Below, piece after piece: positions 43,349 through 51,246 of a stretch of DNA of 64,000 nt. The DNA comes from an uncultured Blautia sp. Lineage in GTDB: Bacteria > Bacillota > Clostridia > Lachnospirales > Lachnospiraceae. The stretch's first letter is position 1; the number at the start of each line of letters is the position of its first letter. The stretch is taken from NCBI GenBank assembly GCA_900540785.1, contig UQHF01000007.1:1-64000 (forward strand), in the 5' to 3' direction. A program made the position numbers and the translations under genes. The notes under the pieces were generated by a model. The model was not told the DNA's origin and did no database searches. It saw nothing but the letters and a program-made list of their open reading frames with translations.

Positions 43349-44228
43349 GGCCGGAATATATCCTCAGTTCCTCTGCCACTGCCCGGATATATTCCGGAGT
43401 TGTCCCGCAGCAGCCGCCAATAATAGAAGCTCCGTTTTCTACGAGTACCTTCATATGCTGTGCAAATTCTGCCGGAGTCATGTTGTAGACAGCATTACCC
43501 TGCTCATCAATAAGCGGCATTCCGGCATTCGGTTTTGCAATAACAGGAATGGATACCGCTTCTTTTATATTACGGACAACAGAAACAAGCTGATCCGGTC
43601 CTACAGAACAGTTGATGCCGACAGCAGACGCGCCTGCGCTTTCCAGAGCAAGGGCAGCTTCTACTGCATTTCCACCGCTGAAAATACTTCCGTCTGCTTC
43701 TACTGTCATGGTACAGAGAACAGGAAGCTCGCATACCTGGGAGGCTGCGTCAACGGCTGCGAGAGTTTCTTCTATATTAATCATCGTTTCAGCAATGATC
43801 ATATCAACGCCTGCGTCTCTGAGAAAAGAAATCTGCTCTTTGTATACTTCAAAAGCTTCTTCATAAGTCAGATCTCCTGCAGGAGCCATCATCTTTCCTG
43901 TAGTCGTAATGTCGCCTGCGATAAAAGCCTTCCCTTCGGCAGATTCTTTTGCAATGGCAACCAGTTCATAATTCATTTCTTTTATTTTGTCTTCCAGATG
44001 ATGCATTTTTAAGTTTATGCGGTTTGCGCCGAAGGTTGGAGCATAAATAACCTGGCTTCCGGCATTGATATAAGCTTTTTGAAGCTGCTGCAGAATTTCT
44101 CTGTGCTGCAGCACCCAGGTTTCTGTACAAACGCCCCGTGGCATTCCGGCAGCCATGAGATTAGAACCTGTAGCACCGTCTAAAAGAAGGATGTTTTTGG
44201 TTAAGTCTTTAAAATCATTTTTGGTCAT
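43344..44228 (-). CDS. homocysteine S-methyltransferase family protein (MetH N-terminal type)
   Basis: Zinc-dependent methyl transfer to homocysteine, 294 residues. The barrel begins LLLDGATGSNLMAAGMPRG. The zinc cysteines are in GINCSVGP (near 195) and the paired GGCCGTTPEYI near the C-terminus (about 272). The start is ATG 44228 with AAAGGAG 7 bases upstream; a longer form adds nine residues across that site. No cobalamin or pterin domains follow, so it corresponds to the first module of MetH as a separate protein, which in Clostridia may work with a corrinoid partner or use another methyl donor. Confidence 0.88.
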   Translation of the reverse strand: MTKNDFKDLTKNILLLDGATGSNLMAAGMPRGVCTETWVLQHREILQQLQKAYINAGSQVIYAPTFGANRINLKMHHLEDKIKEMNYELVAIAKESAEGKAFIAGDITTTGKMMAPAGDLTYEEAFEVYKEQISFLRDAGVDMIIAETMINIEETLAAVDAASQVCELPVLCTMTVEADGSIFSGGNAVEAALALESAGASAVGINCSVGPDQLVSVVRNIKEAVSIPVIAKPNAGMPLIDEQGNAVYNMTPAEFAQHMKVLVENGASIIGGCCGTTPEYIRAVAEELRIYSGH

Positions 44229-44290
44229 AAGGAATCTCCTTTGTGTAAAGTTCATGTGCTGTGTTGTATAAAATAGTTTTAATAATGAAT

Positions 44291-44319
44291 ATTTTACCCT
44301 TTTTTGGAATAGATGTAAA
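44291..44319 (-). promoter_or_regulatory. promoter of the homocysteine methyltransferase gene
   Basis: On the minus strand TTTACA (44319-44314), 17 bases, TAAAAT (44296-44291), 62 bases before the ATG. No S-box is visible in the short leader. Confidence 0.6.
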
Positions 44320-44449
44320 TCGACTTGTTTACTTTGAAGTAATAAATTTTCCCTGGGTTAAACAGACGAGTGTCAAAAAATAACATACATGTAGCTAAAA
44401 ATAAAAGAAATTTTGTGAATAAAGTTGCGAAAATTCAAGACTAAAATAG

Positions 44450-44480
44450 TTGACAAAAAAATAGGGGGGGGGGGTATAAT
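44450..44480 (+). promoter_or_regulatory. polysaccharide-locus promoter with G11 tract in its spacer
   Basis: Perfect TTGACA (44450-44455) and perfect TATAAT (44475-44480) are separated by 19 bases, of which 44464-44474 are eleven consecutive G. The optimum spacing is 17, so loss of two G would make a consensus promoter and other lengths a weak one. This is the architecture of phase-variable promoters. It is the only good promoter before the transferase gene at 44685. Confidence 0.8.
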
Positions 44481-44540
44481 ATAGGCAAAATTTGGACGAT
44501 ATGGAACTATATCCCTGATAAGGACAGATATATAAATAAA

Positions 44541-44611
44541 GCGGAATAAGTCTCTTACTGTTTTCGGGCTGGAAAATGATGGGGGGGGGGGTAAAACTTA
44601 TCCGCTTTTTT
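44541..44611 (+). terminator. leader terminator with a G11 tract in the loop
   Basis: GCGGAATAAGT (44541-44551) pairs with ACTTATCCGC (44596-44605), one bulged A, followed by six T. The 44-base loop contains eleven consecutive G at 44581-44591, four bases from the 3' arm. It lies between the promoter and the first gene, so transcription must read through or be antiterminated. Confidence 0.7.
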
Positions 44612-44684
44612 CGTGCCATGAGATAAGAACGTGATATAGAAAAATACGTTTATAATATGCAATAAAAGGAGAAAAAGAAAATTT

Positions 44685-46136
44685 ATGTACAGGAAAGAGA
44701 CAGAGGGATGGCTGAAGCATTATGATTTCATTTTACTGGATATGCTGAGCCTGCAGTTGGCGTTGGTTTTTTCGTATGCTTTTTGTGGGAATGGATGGAA
44801 TCCATATGAAAATTTACTGTATCGAAATATGGCGATATTTCTTGTGCTGGCCGATGCAGTTGTGATTTTTTCTCTGGATACATTAAAGAGTGTACTGAAA
44901 AGAGGATATTACAGAGGATTTCTTATAACAGTCCGCCACGGGCTTATTGTCGGAGCTCTGGCAGTGTTGTATTTGTTTTTGATACAGGAGGGTGAAGCTT
45001 ATTCGAGAATGGCTTTGCTTATGATGGTGCCTTCATATATTATTATTGCATACGTTTCCAGAGAATTATGGAAAAAGTTTCTGAGAAAACAGATGGTGGA
45101 AGGAGGCAGTCGTTCTCTTTTGATCGTGACAACATCGGATGCTGCAGAAGATGTCATTGCAAATATGAAGAAAAATAACTATGCCAGATATATCATTGCA
45201 GGTGTGGCGATAATAGACTGTGATATGACCGGGAAAAAAGTGGACGACGTGGAAATCGTGGCAAATAAAGAGACAGCGCCTATGTATGTGTGTCAGGAAT
45301 GGATTGATGAAGTACTTGTGGTTGTACCGGAAAAGATAACATATCCACAGGAAATTGTTGACAAATTAATGGAAACTGGAGTAACGGTTCATTATAGTCT
45401 TGCGAAGTTTTCACGCCAAGACGACAGAAAACAGATTGTGGAAAAAATCGGAAACTATTCTGTTCTTACAACAACTCTCAATTATGCTTCTTCCAAACAG
45501 CTTCTGGCAAAAAGAATTATGGATATTTGCGCAGGTATCGCAGGGTGTATTTTAACAGGAATTATTTTTGCATTTATTGCGCCGGCTATTTATATCAGTT
45601 CTCCGGGACCGATTTTCTTTTCCCAGGAGCGTGTAGGAAAAAACGGAAAGAAATTTAAAATGTACAAGTTTCGCAGTATGTACATGGACGCAGAAGAGCG
45701 AAAAGCGGAACTTATGAAAGATAACAAGCTTGGGGATGGAAAAATGTTCAAACTGGATTTTGACCCAAGGGTAATCGGAAACAAAATTCTTCCGGATGGT
45801 ACAAAGAAAACAGGAATTGGCGATTTTATCAGAAAAACAAGTCTTGATGAATTCCCGCAGTTTCTGAATGTGCTGAAAGGAGATATGAGTTTAGTGGGAA
45901 CACGTCCGCCTTTGATCGGAGAGGTAAGTTTATATGAGCTTCATCACAGGGCAAGACTTTCCATTAAACCGGGAATCACGGGAATGTGGCAGGTGAGCGG
46001 ACGAAGCGACATTACAGATTTTGAGGAAGTCGTACGACTTGATAAAAGTTATATAGAAAACTGGAGCATTGGACTTGACATAAAAATTCTTTTAAAAACG
46101 GTGTTGGCAGTGTTTAAAAGAGAAGGATCTGTGTAA
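44685..46136 (+). CDS. polyprenyl glycosylphosphotransferase (initiating sugar-1-P transferase, WcaJ/WbaP type)
   Basis: Starts repeat-unit assembly by moving a hexose-1-phosphate from its nucleotide sugar to undecaprenyl phosphate. 483 residues: four N-terminal membrane helices (about 15-135), a Rossmann-like middle (SLLIVTTSDAAEDV), and a fifth hydrophobic segment near 280. The bacterial sugar-transferase domain follows, with KRIMDI, SPGPIFFSQERVGKNGK, MYKFRSMY, TSLDEFPQF and GTRPPLI. AAAGGAG precedes the ATG. First gene of the locus, with base composition like the backbone rather than the AT-rich genes downstream. Confidence 0.92.
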   Translation: MYRKETEGWLKHYDFILLDMLSLQLALVFSYAFCGNGWNPYENLLYRNMAIFLVLADAVVIFSLDTLKSVLKRGYYRGFLITVRHGLIVGALAVLYLFLIQEGEAYSRMALLMMVPSYIIIAYVSRELWKKFLRKQMVEGGSRSLLIVTTSDAAEDVIANMKKNNYARYIIAGVAIIDCDMTGKKVDDVEIVANKETAPMYVCQEWIDEVLVVVPEKITYPQEIVDKLMETGVTVHYSLAKFSRQDDRKQIVEKIGNYSVLTTTLNYASSKQLLAKRIMDICAGIAGCILTGIIFAFIAPAIYISSPGPIFFSQERVGKNGKKFKMYKFRSMYMDAEERKAELMKDNKLGDGKMFKLDFDPRVIGNKILPDGTKKTGIGDFIRKTSLDEFPQFLNVLKGDMSLVGTRPPLIGEVSLYELHHRARLSIKPGITGMWQVSGRSDITDFEEVVRLDKSYIENWSIGLDIKILLKTVLAVFKREGSV

Positions 46137-46160
46137 AGTGGCGTGAAATGAGGAGGAGAA

Positions 46161-46566
46161 ATGGAAAATACTTACAAAAAGATGAAAAATCTTTTTTTAC
46201 AGCAGTCTTACAGGGATTCCTGGAAAGACTGGAAGTTCTTTGATTGGGAAAAACATATATTAAGTACAGCGGGGGAAGATACATATGCCACTCATGGCTC
46301 CTATGTTAGAAAATAGATTTGTCCTTGGCATATGTAAAATCGGAAAAGGAAGTATTTTTTCCAATATGTATGTAAGAGATACAGAAATTTCGGAAAACGT
46401 AGTCGTTCACGGTTTGCAGCTTCCGAATAAAAAGTACATTACAAGAACTTATAAGGTAAAAGATAGTCCAAAAAATCTTTGCCAGAGAGGTAACGGCTTT
46501 CTTGGATTTATGCTCGTTTAAATTTGCATGGTCAGAGAAAATTAGAAGGTGAATTGTCCGTTTCAA
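46161..46566 (+). pseudogene. remnant of a fucokinase/fucose-1-phosphate guanylyltransferase (FKP-like)
   Basis: A good ribosome site (AGGAGGAG) and ATG at 46161 open a 51-codon frame whose start (MKNLFLQQSYRDSWKDW) matches FKP-type enzymes; it stops at 46316. In another frame, about 46300-46480 encodes FVLGICKIGKGSIFSNMYV and SENVVVHGLQLPNKKYITR, resembling the left-handed-helix part of the fucose pyrophosphorylase domain. Most of the roughly 950-residue protein is missing. I read this as an internal deletion with frameshift. Family recognition is from memory of such N-termini. Confidence 0.65.
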
Positions 46567-46602
46567 ATATATTGGATAAATATTTTATTGTTTGTATCTC
46601 TT

Positions 46603-46611
46603 GGGGGGGGG
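46603..46611 (+). repeat. G9 homopolymer tract at the edge of the rmlD remnant
   Basis: Nine consecutive G followed by TAAAAATGG. It stands where a functional rmlD would encode the residues before GKNGK. The two G11 runs at 44464 and 44581 are likewise followed by TA. Confidence 0.8.
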
Positions 46612-46612
46612 T

Positions 46613-46810
46613 AAAAATGGTAAGAGTTTTAATAAGATTATGCTGAACATTGAGAAAAAATTTAGTACTATTCGGGTGGTTAATGACCAAACTGACATAC
46701 CGATATATATTTTGGATTTATCTGTATTGTTAGTGAATATGGCAGAGAAAGAGCAGTGAGGTTATTATCATGCAACCAATGAATCTGGTTCCACTTTTAT
46801 GTCGACATGG
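46613..46810 (+). pseudogene. remnant of dTDP-4-dehydrorhamnose reductase (rmlD)
   Basis: In one frame, 46613-46759 reads KNGKSFNKIMLNIEKKFSTI... with VVNDQTDIPIYILDLSVLLVNMAE. This follows the RmlD middle region (GKNFVKTML, VVxDQxGSPTYTxDLA). A stop and frame change follow, then GYYHATNESGS, the next RmlD motif. Both ends are missing. With the FKP remnant it indicates that deoxy-sugar synthesis genes once stood here. Confidence 0.7.
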
Positions 46811-47440
46811 TAGGATTAAGATCACGGTGCTGACGGATGTAAGCAGGAAGAATAAAGACATTGTAAACAAGATTATGCTTAAAAAGGTCAGTAATCCATT
46901 TTCATCTTTCTTGTCAGCTTTTTACTACAAATAGCCTTAACGTATTTAGTATGTTCAAAGATAATGAAACGGTAATTTTATTAGATGTTGTAAACGGAAA
47001 TCCAGTATTTACCGGTAATTTCCATGCAGATTTCTTTGCAATTATGGAGGAGCCATTTCAGTAATTATTTCAGACTTCTCGTGTAGATTAAAAAGCGATG
47101 ACACTTGTAAGTGATAATGTCTTGCTTATCAGTTTTAGCAATGCAGGTCACTATTTGTGGACATCAATACCACAATAAATTTTGTACACGATTTTTAAAG
47201 ATATAGGTGGTAATTCATTCAGAACAGATACATTTGTTAGAATTATAGGAAAAGACAATATCGACTGAGCATAAACGAAATAGTTGATATAAAGTATAAA
47301 GATAAGATTATGAGCTTTGTGTCACACTTATTTGGACTTGAAAAGGTGAACTACGCATATAAATATTGGGGCATTCAAAAAGAGGAACAGTTCATCCATC
47401 TCCCCGTGATTTGTAGTATACCGAGTTCCTTATAAGAGGA
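46811..47440 (+). other. degenerate stretch without an intact gene
   Basis: About 630 bases with only short broken frames. Readable pieces include MFKDNETVILLDVVNGNPV near 46950 and FVSHLFGLEKVNYAYKYWG near 47315, neither of which I can assign. All three frames carry many stops. It looks like decayed coding DNA between the initiating transferase and the glycosyltransferase block. Confidence 0.6.
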
Positions 47441-47487
47441 TTATGAAAAAGCAATAGCTTAAGCTTAGCGTTTTCATAACGTTTTTT
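47441..47487 (+). terminator. hairpin with T-run before the glycosyltransferase block
   Basis: TTATGAAAAAGC pairs with GCGTTTTCATAA (11 of 12 positions) across a 15-base loop; AC and GTTTTTT follow closely. It lies 34 bases before the first intact glycosyltransferase and no promoter is seen after it. Confidence 0.55.
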
Positions 47488-47520
47488 GCCTTGAGTGAAG
47501 CGAAAGGAATAGATATAAGT

Positions 47521-48324
47521 ATGAAAGAAAAGGTTAAAGTTGTTATAGCGACGCATAAAAATTATGAAATGCCTAGTGAAGAGTTTTATCTTCCAGTTCA
47601 TGTTGGGGCAGAGGGGAAAGTTTCCCTTGGTTATCAAGGAGATAATACAGGAAAAAATATTTCTGAAAAAAATGCAACTTTTTGTGAATTAACAGGCTTG
47701 TATTGGGCATGGAAAAATATTGATTCAGAGTATATTGGGTTAGTACATTATCGACGACATTTTACATTGAAGAGTAGGGGCTATCGGAAAAAGCATACTA
47801 ACATGGAGTGTGTATTAAGTGATTCCGAAATTCTTAAGCTTATTGATAGGTATGATGTTATTCTTCCAAAAAAACAAAAATATATAATAGAAACATTGTA
47901 TAGTCATTATGCTCATACACACTATAAAGAGCATCTTGATGAAACGAGAAATATTATTGCAAAGCTTTATCCAGAATTTTTAGTAGACTATGATGCTGTA
48001 ATGAAACAGCGCTCGGGTCATATGTTTAATATGTTTATCATGAAAAAAGAATATGTTGATGAGTATTGTCAGTGGTTATTTGATATTCTATTTGAATTGG
48101 AAAAAAGAATGGGACAGCAGTATATCTCCCCTTTTCAGGGAAGATTTTATGGAAGAGTAAGTGAAATTGCATTGAATTGTTGGTTAAGACATAAAAAGAG
48201 AACGGATACGCTACAAATAAAAAAAGTACCGGTTTTTTATTTGGAAAAGATAGATTGGAATAGAAAAATAAAATCTTTCTTTGCAGCAAAGTTTGCGCAC
48301 AAAAAATACAGGGGGAGTTTTTGA
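47521..48324 (+). CDS. DUF4422 family glycosyltransferase
   Basis: Predicted cytoplasmic glycosyltransferase of the DUF4422 group found in capsule and exopolysaccharide loci, 267 residues. It opens KVKVVIATHKNYEMP, and the family motif YIGLVHYRRHF comes near residue 75. RSGHMFNMFIMKKEYVDEYC and QGRFYGRVSEIALNCWL follow. ATG 47521 is chosen with AAAGGA upstream; a longer TTG start reaches into the T-run hairpin area. First gene of the AT-rich block. Donor and acceptor unknown. Confidence 0.85.
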   Translation: MKEKVKVVIATHKNYEMPSEEFYLPVHVGAEGKVSLGYQGDNTGKNISEKNATFCELTGLYWAWKNIDSEYIGLVHYRRHFTLKSRGYRKKHTNMECVLSDSEILKLIDRYDVILPKKQKYIIETLYSHYAHTHYKEHLDETRNIIAKLYPEFLVDYDAVMKQRSGHMFNMFIMKKEYVDEYCQWLFDILFELEKRMGQQYISPFQGRFYGRVSEIALNCWLRHKKRTDTLQIKKVPVFYLEKIDWNRKIKSFFAAKFAHKKYRGSF

Positions 48325-48325
48325 T

Positions 48326-48796
48326 ATGGAACAAAAAAGGGTAAAGTTATGTTTAGTTGCATCGCAGGGGGGGCACATAGAAGAACTTTGGCAATTGAAG
48401 AGGCTTCGTGAGGCATATGAATATTATCTTGTAGTTCCTAAAACTGCTTGGACGGAAAGGCTAGAAGGACCTAAAGTATTTATAAAGGATATGAATAGGA
48501 AAAGCAAGATTACAAAAATTTTATCCTTGATTTTTATGTTTTTAGAGCAATTTCCTGTTTTATTAAAGAATCCTGCGGATGTAGTTATAACTACTGGAGC
48601 TGCTGTGGCAATTCCTATTTGTATTTATGCAAAGCTGTTTGGAAAAAAAGTAATTTATATTGAAAGTATGGCAAGGATTAATTCACCAAGTGCAACTGGA
48701 AGATTAATGTATAAGTTTGCAGATTTGTTTATTATTCAATGGGAGGAACTTAAAAAATTTTATCCTAGAGCGGTATATGGAGGTGCAATATATTGA
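48326..48796 (+). CDS. Alg14-like subunit of a two-part glycosyltransferase (PssD/CpsF type)
   Basis: Membrane-associated scaffold that recruits the catalytic partner encoded next. 156 residues from ATG 48326 (AGGGGGAG upstream). The N-terminus is CLVASQGGHIEELWQLK, with the Gly-Gly-His loop of the family. A hydrophobic segment lies at about 55-75, then TTGAAVAIPICIYAKLFGKKVIYIESMAR (with intervening residues) as in Alg14. Together with the following protein it probably adds a second sugar (glucose, galactose or GlcNAc) to the lipid-linked first sugar. The stop overlaps the next start. Confidence 0.88.
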   Translation: MEQKRVKLCLVASQGGHIEELWQLKRLREAYEYYLVVPKTAWTERLEGPKVFIKDMNRKSKITKILSLIFMFLEQFPVLLKNPADVVITTGAAVAIPICIYAKLFGKKVIYIESMARINSPSATGRLMYKFADLFIIQWEELKKFYPRAVYGGAIY

Positions 48797-49278
48797 TATT
48801 CATTATTGTAGGTGGAGTTGTCGAATTTGATTTTAGCAGAATACTACAGATTACGGATGAATTGTGCAAAGAAGGAATAATGGATGCATATACTACAAAG
48901 GCTCAAATTGGACATTGTAGTTACGAACCAAAGAATTATACAAGTTATCGATTTGTTGATGGTGAACAGTTTCATAAAGATATAGATGACGCAGACGTGA
49001 TTATTACACATGGAGGAGTTGGAACTTTGGTTCATGCATTAAAATTAGGAAAAAAGGTAATTATTTTTCCACGACTTAAAAAGTTCAACGAACATTTAGA
49101 TGATCATCAGTTGGATATTTCTAAAATGTATAATAAGAAGGGATACTGTATGATGGCAACGAACAAGGCTGAATTGATTGATTGTATAAAAAATGTAGAT
49201 TCTTTCTGTCCTGTACCATTTGTAGCAGATAATTCTAAGATGATGGGAATTATTGCAGATTATCTTGATAGATTATAA
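48793..49278 (+). CDS. Alg13-like catalytic subunit (PssE/CpsG type)
   Basis: 161-residue GT28 C-terminal-type domain that binds the nucleotide sugar. The key loop is VIITHGGVGTLVHALKLGKK (near residues 72-91), followed by IFPRLKKFNEHLDDHQLDI, the family signature with Glu and His. The N-terminus (FIIVGGVVEFDFSRIL) differs from the usual VTVGTxxxxFDRL. The start appears to be TTG, overlapping the Alg14-like stop, so translation is coupled. It acts as a complex with the upstream protein. Confidence 0.88.
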   Translation: MIFIIVGGVVEFDFSRILQITDELCKEGIMDAYTTKAQIGHCSYEPKNYTSYRFVDGEQFHKDIDDADVIITHGGVGTLVHALKLGKKVIIFPRLKKFNEHLDDHQLDISKMYNKKGYCMMATNKAELIDCIKNVDSFCPVPFVADNSKMMGIIADYLDRL

Positions 49279-49329
49279 TCAGCGTGCAGTAAGCGTATTA
49301 AGGAACTAATATTTAATGAGGAAGACAAG

Positions 49330-50310
49330 ATGGTAGAAATAACAGTTATTATTCCAGTATATAATGCTGAAAAATATATAGTAGAATGTCTGCAAAGTTT
49401 GTATTCACAGACATTTAAGGATATGGAAGTTCTAGTAATCAATGATAGTTCAACAGATGAAACCGTTCAAGTCATCGAGCAATTTCAGGAAGAACATCCA
49501 ACGTTTGAGTTAAATCTAATTACTGTACCAAATGGTGGAGCAGCAAAAGCCAGAAATGTGGGTATTCGAATGGCAAGAGGGAATTATATTGCGTTTATGG
49601 ATGCTGATGATATAGCAGATAGGGATATGTTTAAAATAATGATTAATATGGCGCACCAAGAGAATGCTGATTTGGTTACATGTGAGTTTTACTGGATGTA
49701 TCCTAAAAAAAATGTTCGGCAAAGTTTGCATAGTCCTAAAAATAATAGGGAGTTGTATATTAGGGCATGGGTAGCACCATGGAATAAATTATATCGAAGA
49801 TCTATGTTGGTCAATCATGATGTTTTTTTTACGGAAGGGTATACATATGAAGATGTATCATTTTACTTGAAATATATTCCATACTGTAATGTTGTAAAAC
49901 ATATTGATTGTTCATTTATTTATTGGAGACAGCATAGCACTTCAACAATGGGGAAAAATCAGAATAAGCGTATTCCTCAGATATTTCCTGTGTTAAATGA
50001 TGCAATTGATTATTATAAAAAGCAGGGATATTATCAGGAATACGAAAGTGAATTAGAATATTTCTGCGCAAAACTCTTGTGGGGAAGCTCTATGTATCGA
50101 ATTTGTCAGGTTAGATATGCAAAAGAAAGAAAAAAATATATTTCTATGACGTTGGAATGGTTGAAAGAAAATTTTCCTAATTGGAAAAAAAATAAAGGAT
50201 TTAAAAAAGGTGTCAGAGGTATTTATATGCAAAGTATGAATGCTACTACTGCAAATATCTATGCCAATTGTATTTATTACGTTAGGTATTTTGGAAGGAA
50301 AAAAATGTGA
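49330..50310 (+). CDS. family 2 glycosyltransferase
   Basis: Inverting GT-A enzyme, 326 residues. The nucleotide-binding start is VTIIIPVYNAEKYIVECL-like (ITVIIPVYNAEKYI). VINDSSTDET and the metal motif MDADDIA (near 94) follow, with an acceptor-side ED in YTYEDVSFY. It probably adds one sugar of the repeat unit at the cytoplasmic membrane face. Unlike most genes here it has a 50-base gap before it. The next glycosyltransferase frame begins just after its stop. Confidence 0.9.
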   Translation: MVEITVIIPVYNAEKYIVECLQSLYSQTFKDMEVLVINDSSTDETVQVIEQFQEEHPTFELNLITVPNGGAAKARNVGIRMARGNYIAFMDADDIADRDMFKIMINMAHQENADLVTCEFYWMYPKKNVRQSLHSPKNNRELYIRAWVAPWNKLYRRSMLVNHDVFFTEGYTYEDVSFYLKYIPYCNVVKHIDCSFIYWRQHSTSTMGKNQNKRIPQIFPVLNDAIDYYKKQGYYQEYESELEYFCAKLLWGSSMYRICQVRYAKERKKYISMTLEWLKENFPNWKKNKGFKKGVRGIYMQSMNATTANIYANCIYYVRYFGRKKM

Positions 50311-50311
50311 T

Positions 50312-51241
50312 ATGTTAACAACAACAATTGTTATGGCTGTGTATAATGGAAAAAAATATTTGCTAGATCAGCTAGATTCTTTACGTAATCAGACGCATCA
50401 GCCAGAAAAAGTAATTATTTCAGACGATGGTTCCAAAGATGGTTCTGTTGAATTGGTTCAAGATTATATTAAAAAATATGACTTGGAACAAAGATGGACG
50501 TGTAGACGAAATGAAGAAAATCTTGGGTATGCCGATAACTTTTGGTATGCTGCAAGAGAAGTAGATACGGATGTGTTTTTTTTCTGTGATCAAGATGATG
50601 TATGGAAAGAGAATAAAATAGAAACCATGTTGGAGGTGTTCGAAAAAAATGAACAAGTTAAGGTAGTCGGATCTGGATACACTGCTTTTACCGATACGGG
50701 AAAGGCATATAAAGATATTGCACTTACACAGATTAGTGATACAGGTGAGTTGGAAAAGTTAAATATAAACTATAAAACAATATTTATTGGTTGTGAAGGT
50801 TGTACCATGGCAGTAAGAACTACATTTCTTGAAGAGATTGCACCATATCATTATAACCGTGCTCCTCATGATGAATTTGTTTGGAAAGCGGCATTATGTG
50901 TTGATGGGTGCTATGTACTTCATAAATCTTTGATGATAAGAAGATTTCACGCAAATAATGTGACACATAATAAAATGCATGATAAAAAAACAAGGATTAT
51001 ATTTCTCGAATTATTATTGATGAGTCATATAGTAATGAAAAAAATTGCATTAGACTATGCTGTAGGACAACAAGAATTACGTATAATTGATAAAAATATA
51101 GAAAGTGTTAAATTGAGAATTGATTTGATAAAAAGAAAAAAAATGTTGAATGCGATTATTTTAGCCATTAAGTATCACAATTGCTATCATAGTAAAAAAG
51201 CAATTCTGATGGAGCCGATTATTGCAATAAAGAAAGAGTGA
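50312..51241 (+). CDS. family 2 glycosyltransferase, rhamnosyltransferase-like
   Basis: GT-A enzyme of 309 residues. It starts TTTIVMAVYNGKKYLLDQLDSL, followed by ISDDGSKDGSVELV and the FFCDQDDVWKENKIE motif. That DQDDxW pattern is typical of rhamnosyltransferase-like GT2 proteins. ATG 50312 with GGAAGGA upstream is preferred over a start inside the preceding gene. The specificity is notable because the local rmlD is a remnant, so dTDP-rhamnose would have to come from elsewhere, or the donor differs. Confidence 0.88.
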   Translation: MLTTTIVMAVYNGKKYLLDQLDSLRNQTHQPEKVIISDDGSKDGSVELVQDYIKKYDLEQRWTCRRNEENLGYADNFWYAAREVDTDVFFFCDQDDVWKENKIETMLEVFEKNEQVKVVGSGYTAFTDTGKAYKDIALTQISDTGELEKLNINYKTIFIGCEGCTMAVRTTFLEEIAPYHYNRAPHDEFVWKAALCVDGCYVLHKSLMIRRFHANNVTHNKMHDKKTRIIFLELLLMSHIVMKKIALDYAVGQQELRIIDKNIESVKLRIDLIKRKKMLNAIILAIKYHNCYHSKKAILMEPIIAIKKE

Positions 51242-51246
51242 TATTT

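Noticed and set aside
46613..47440. Insertion sequence remnant as cause of the decayed region
   Set aside because: I found no transposase motifs, terminal inverted repeats or target duplications; only the fucose and rhamnose enzyme fragments are recognisable.
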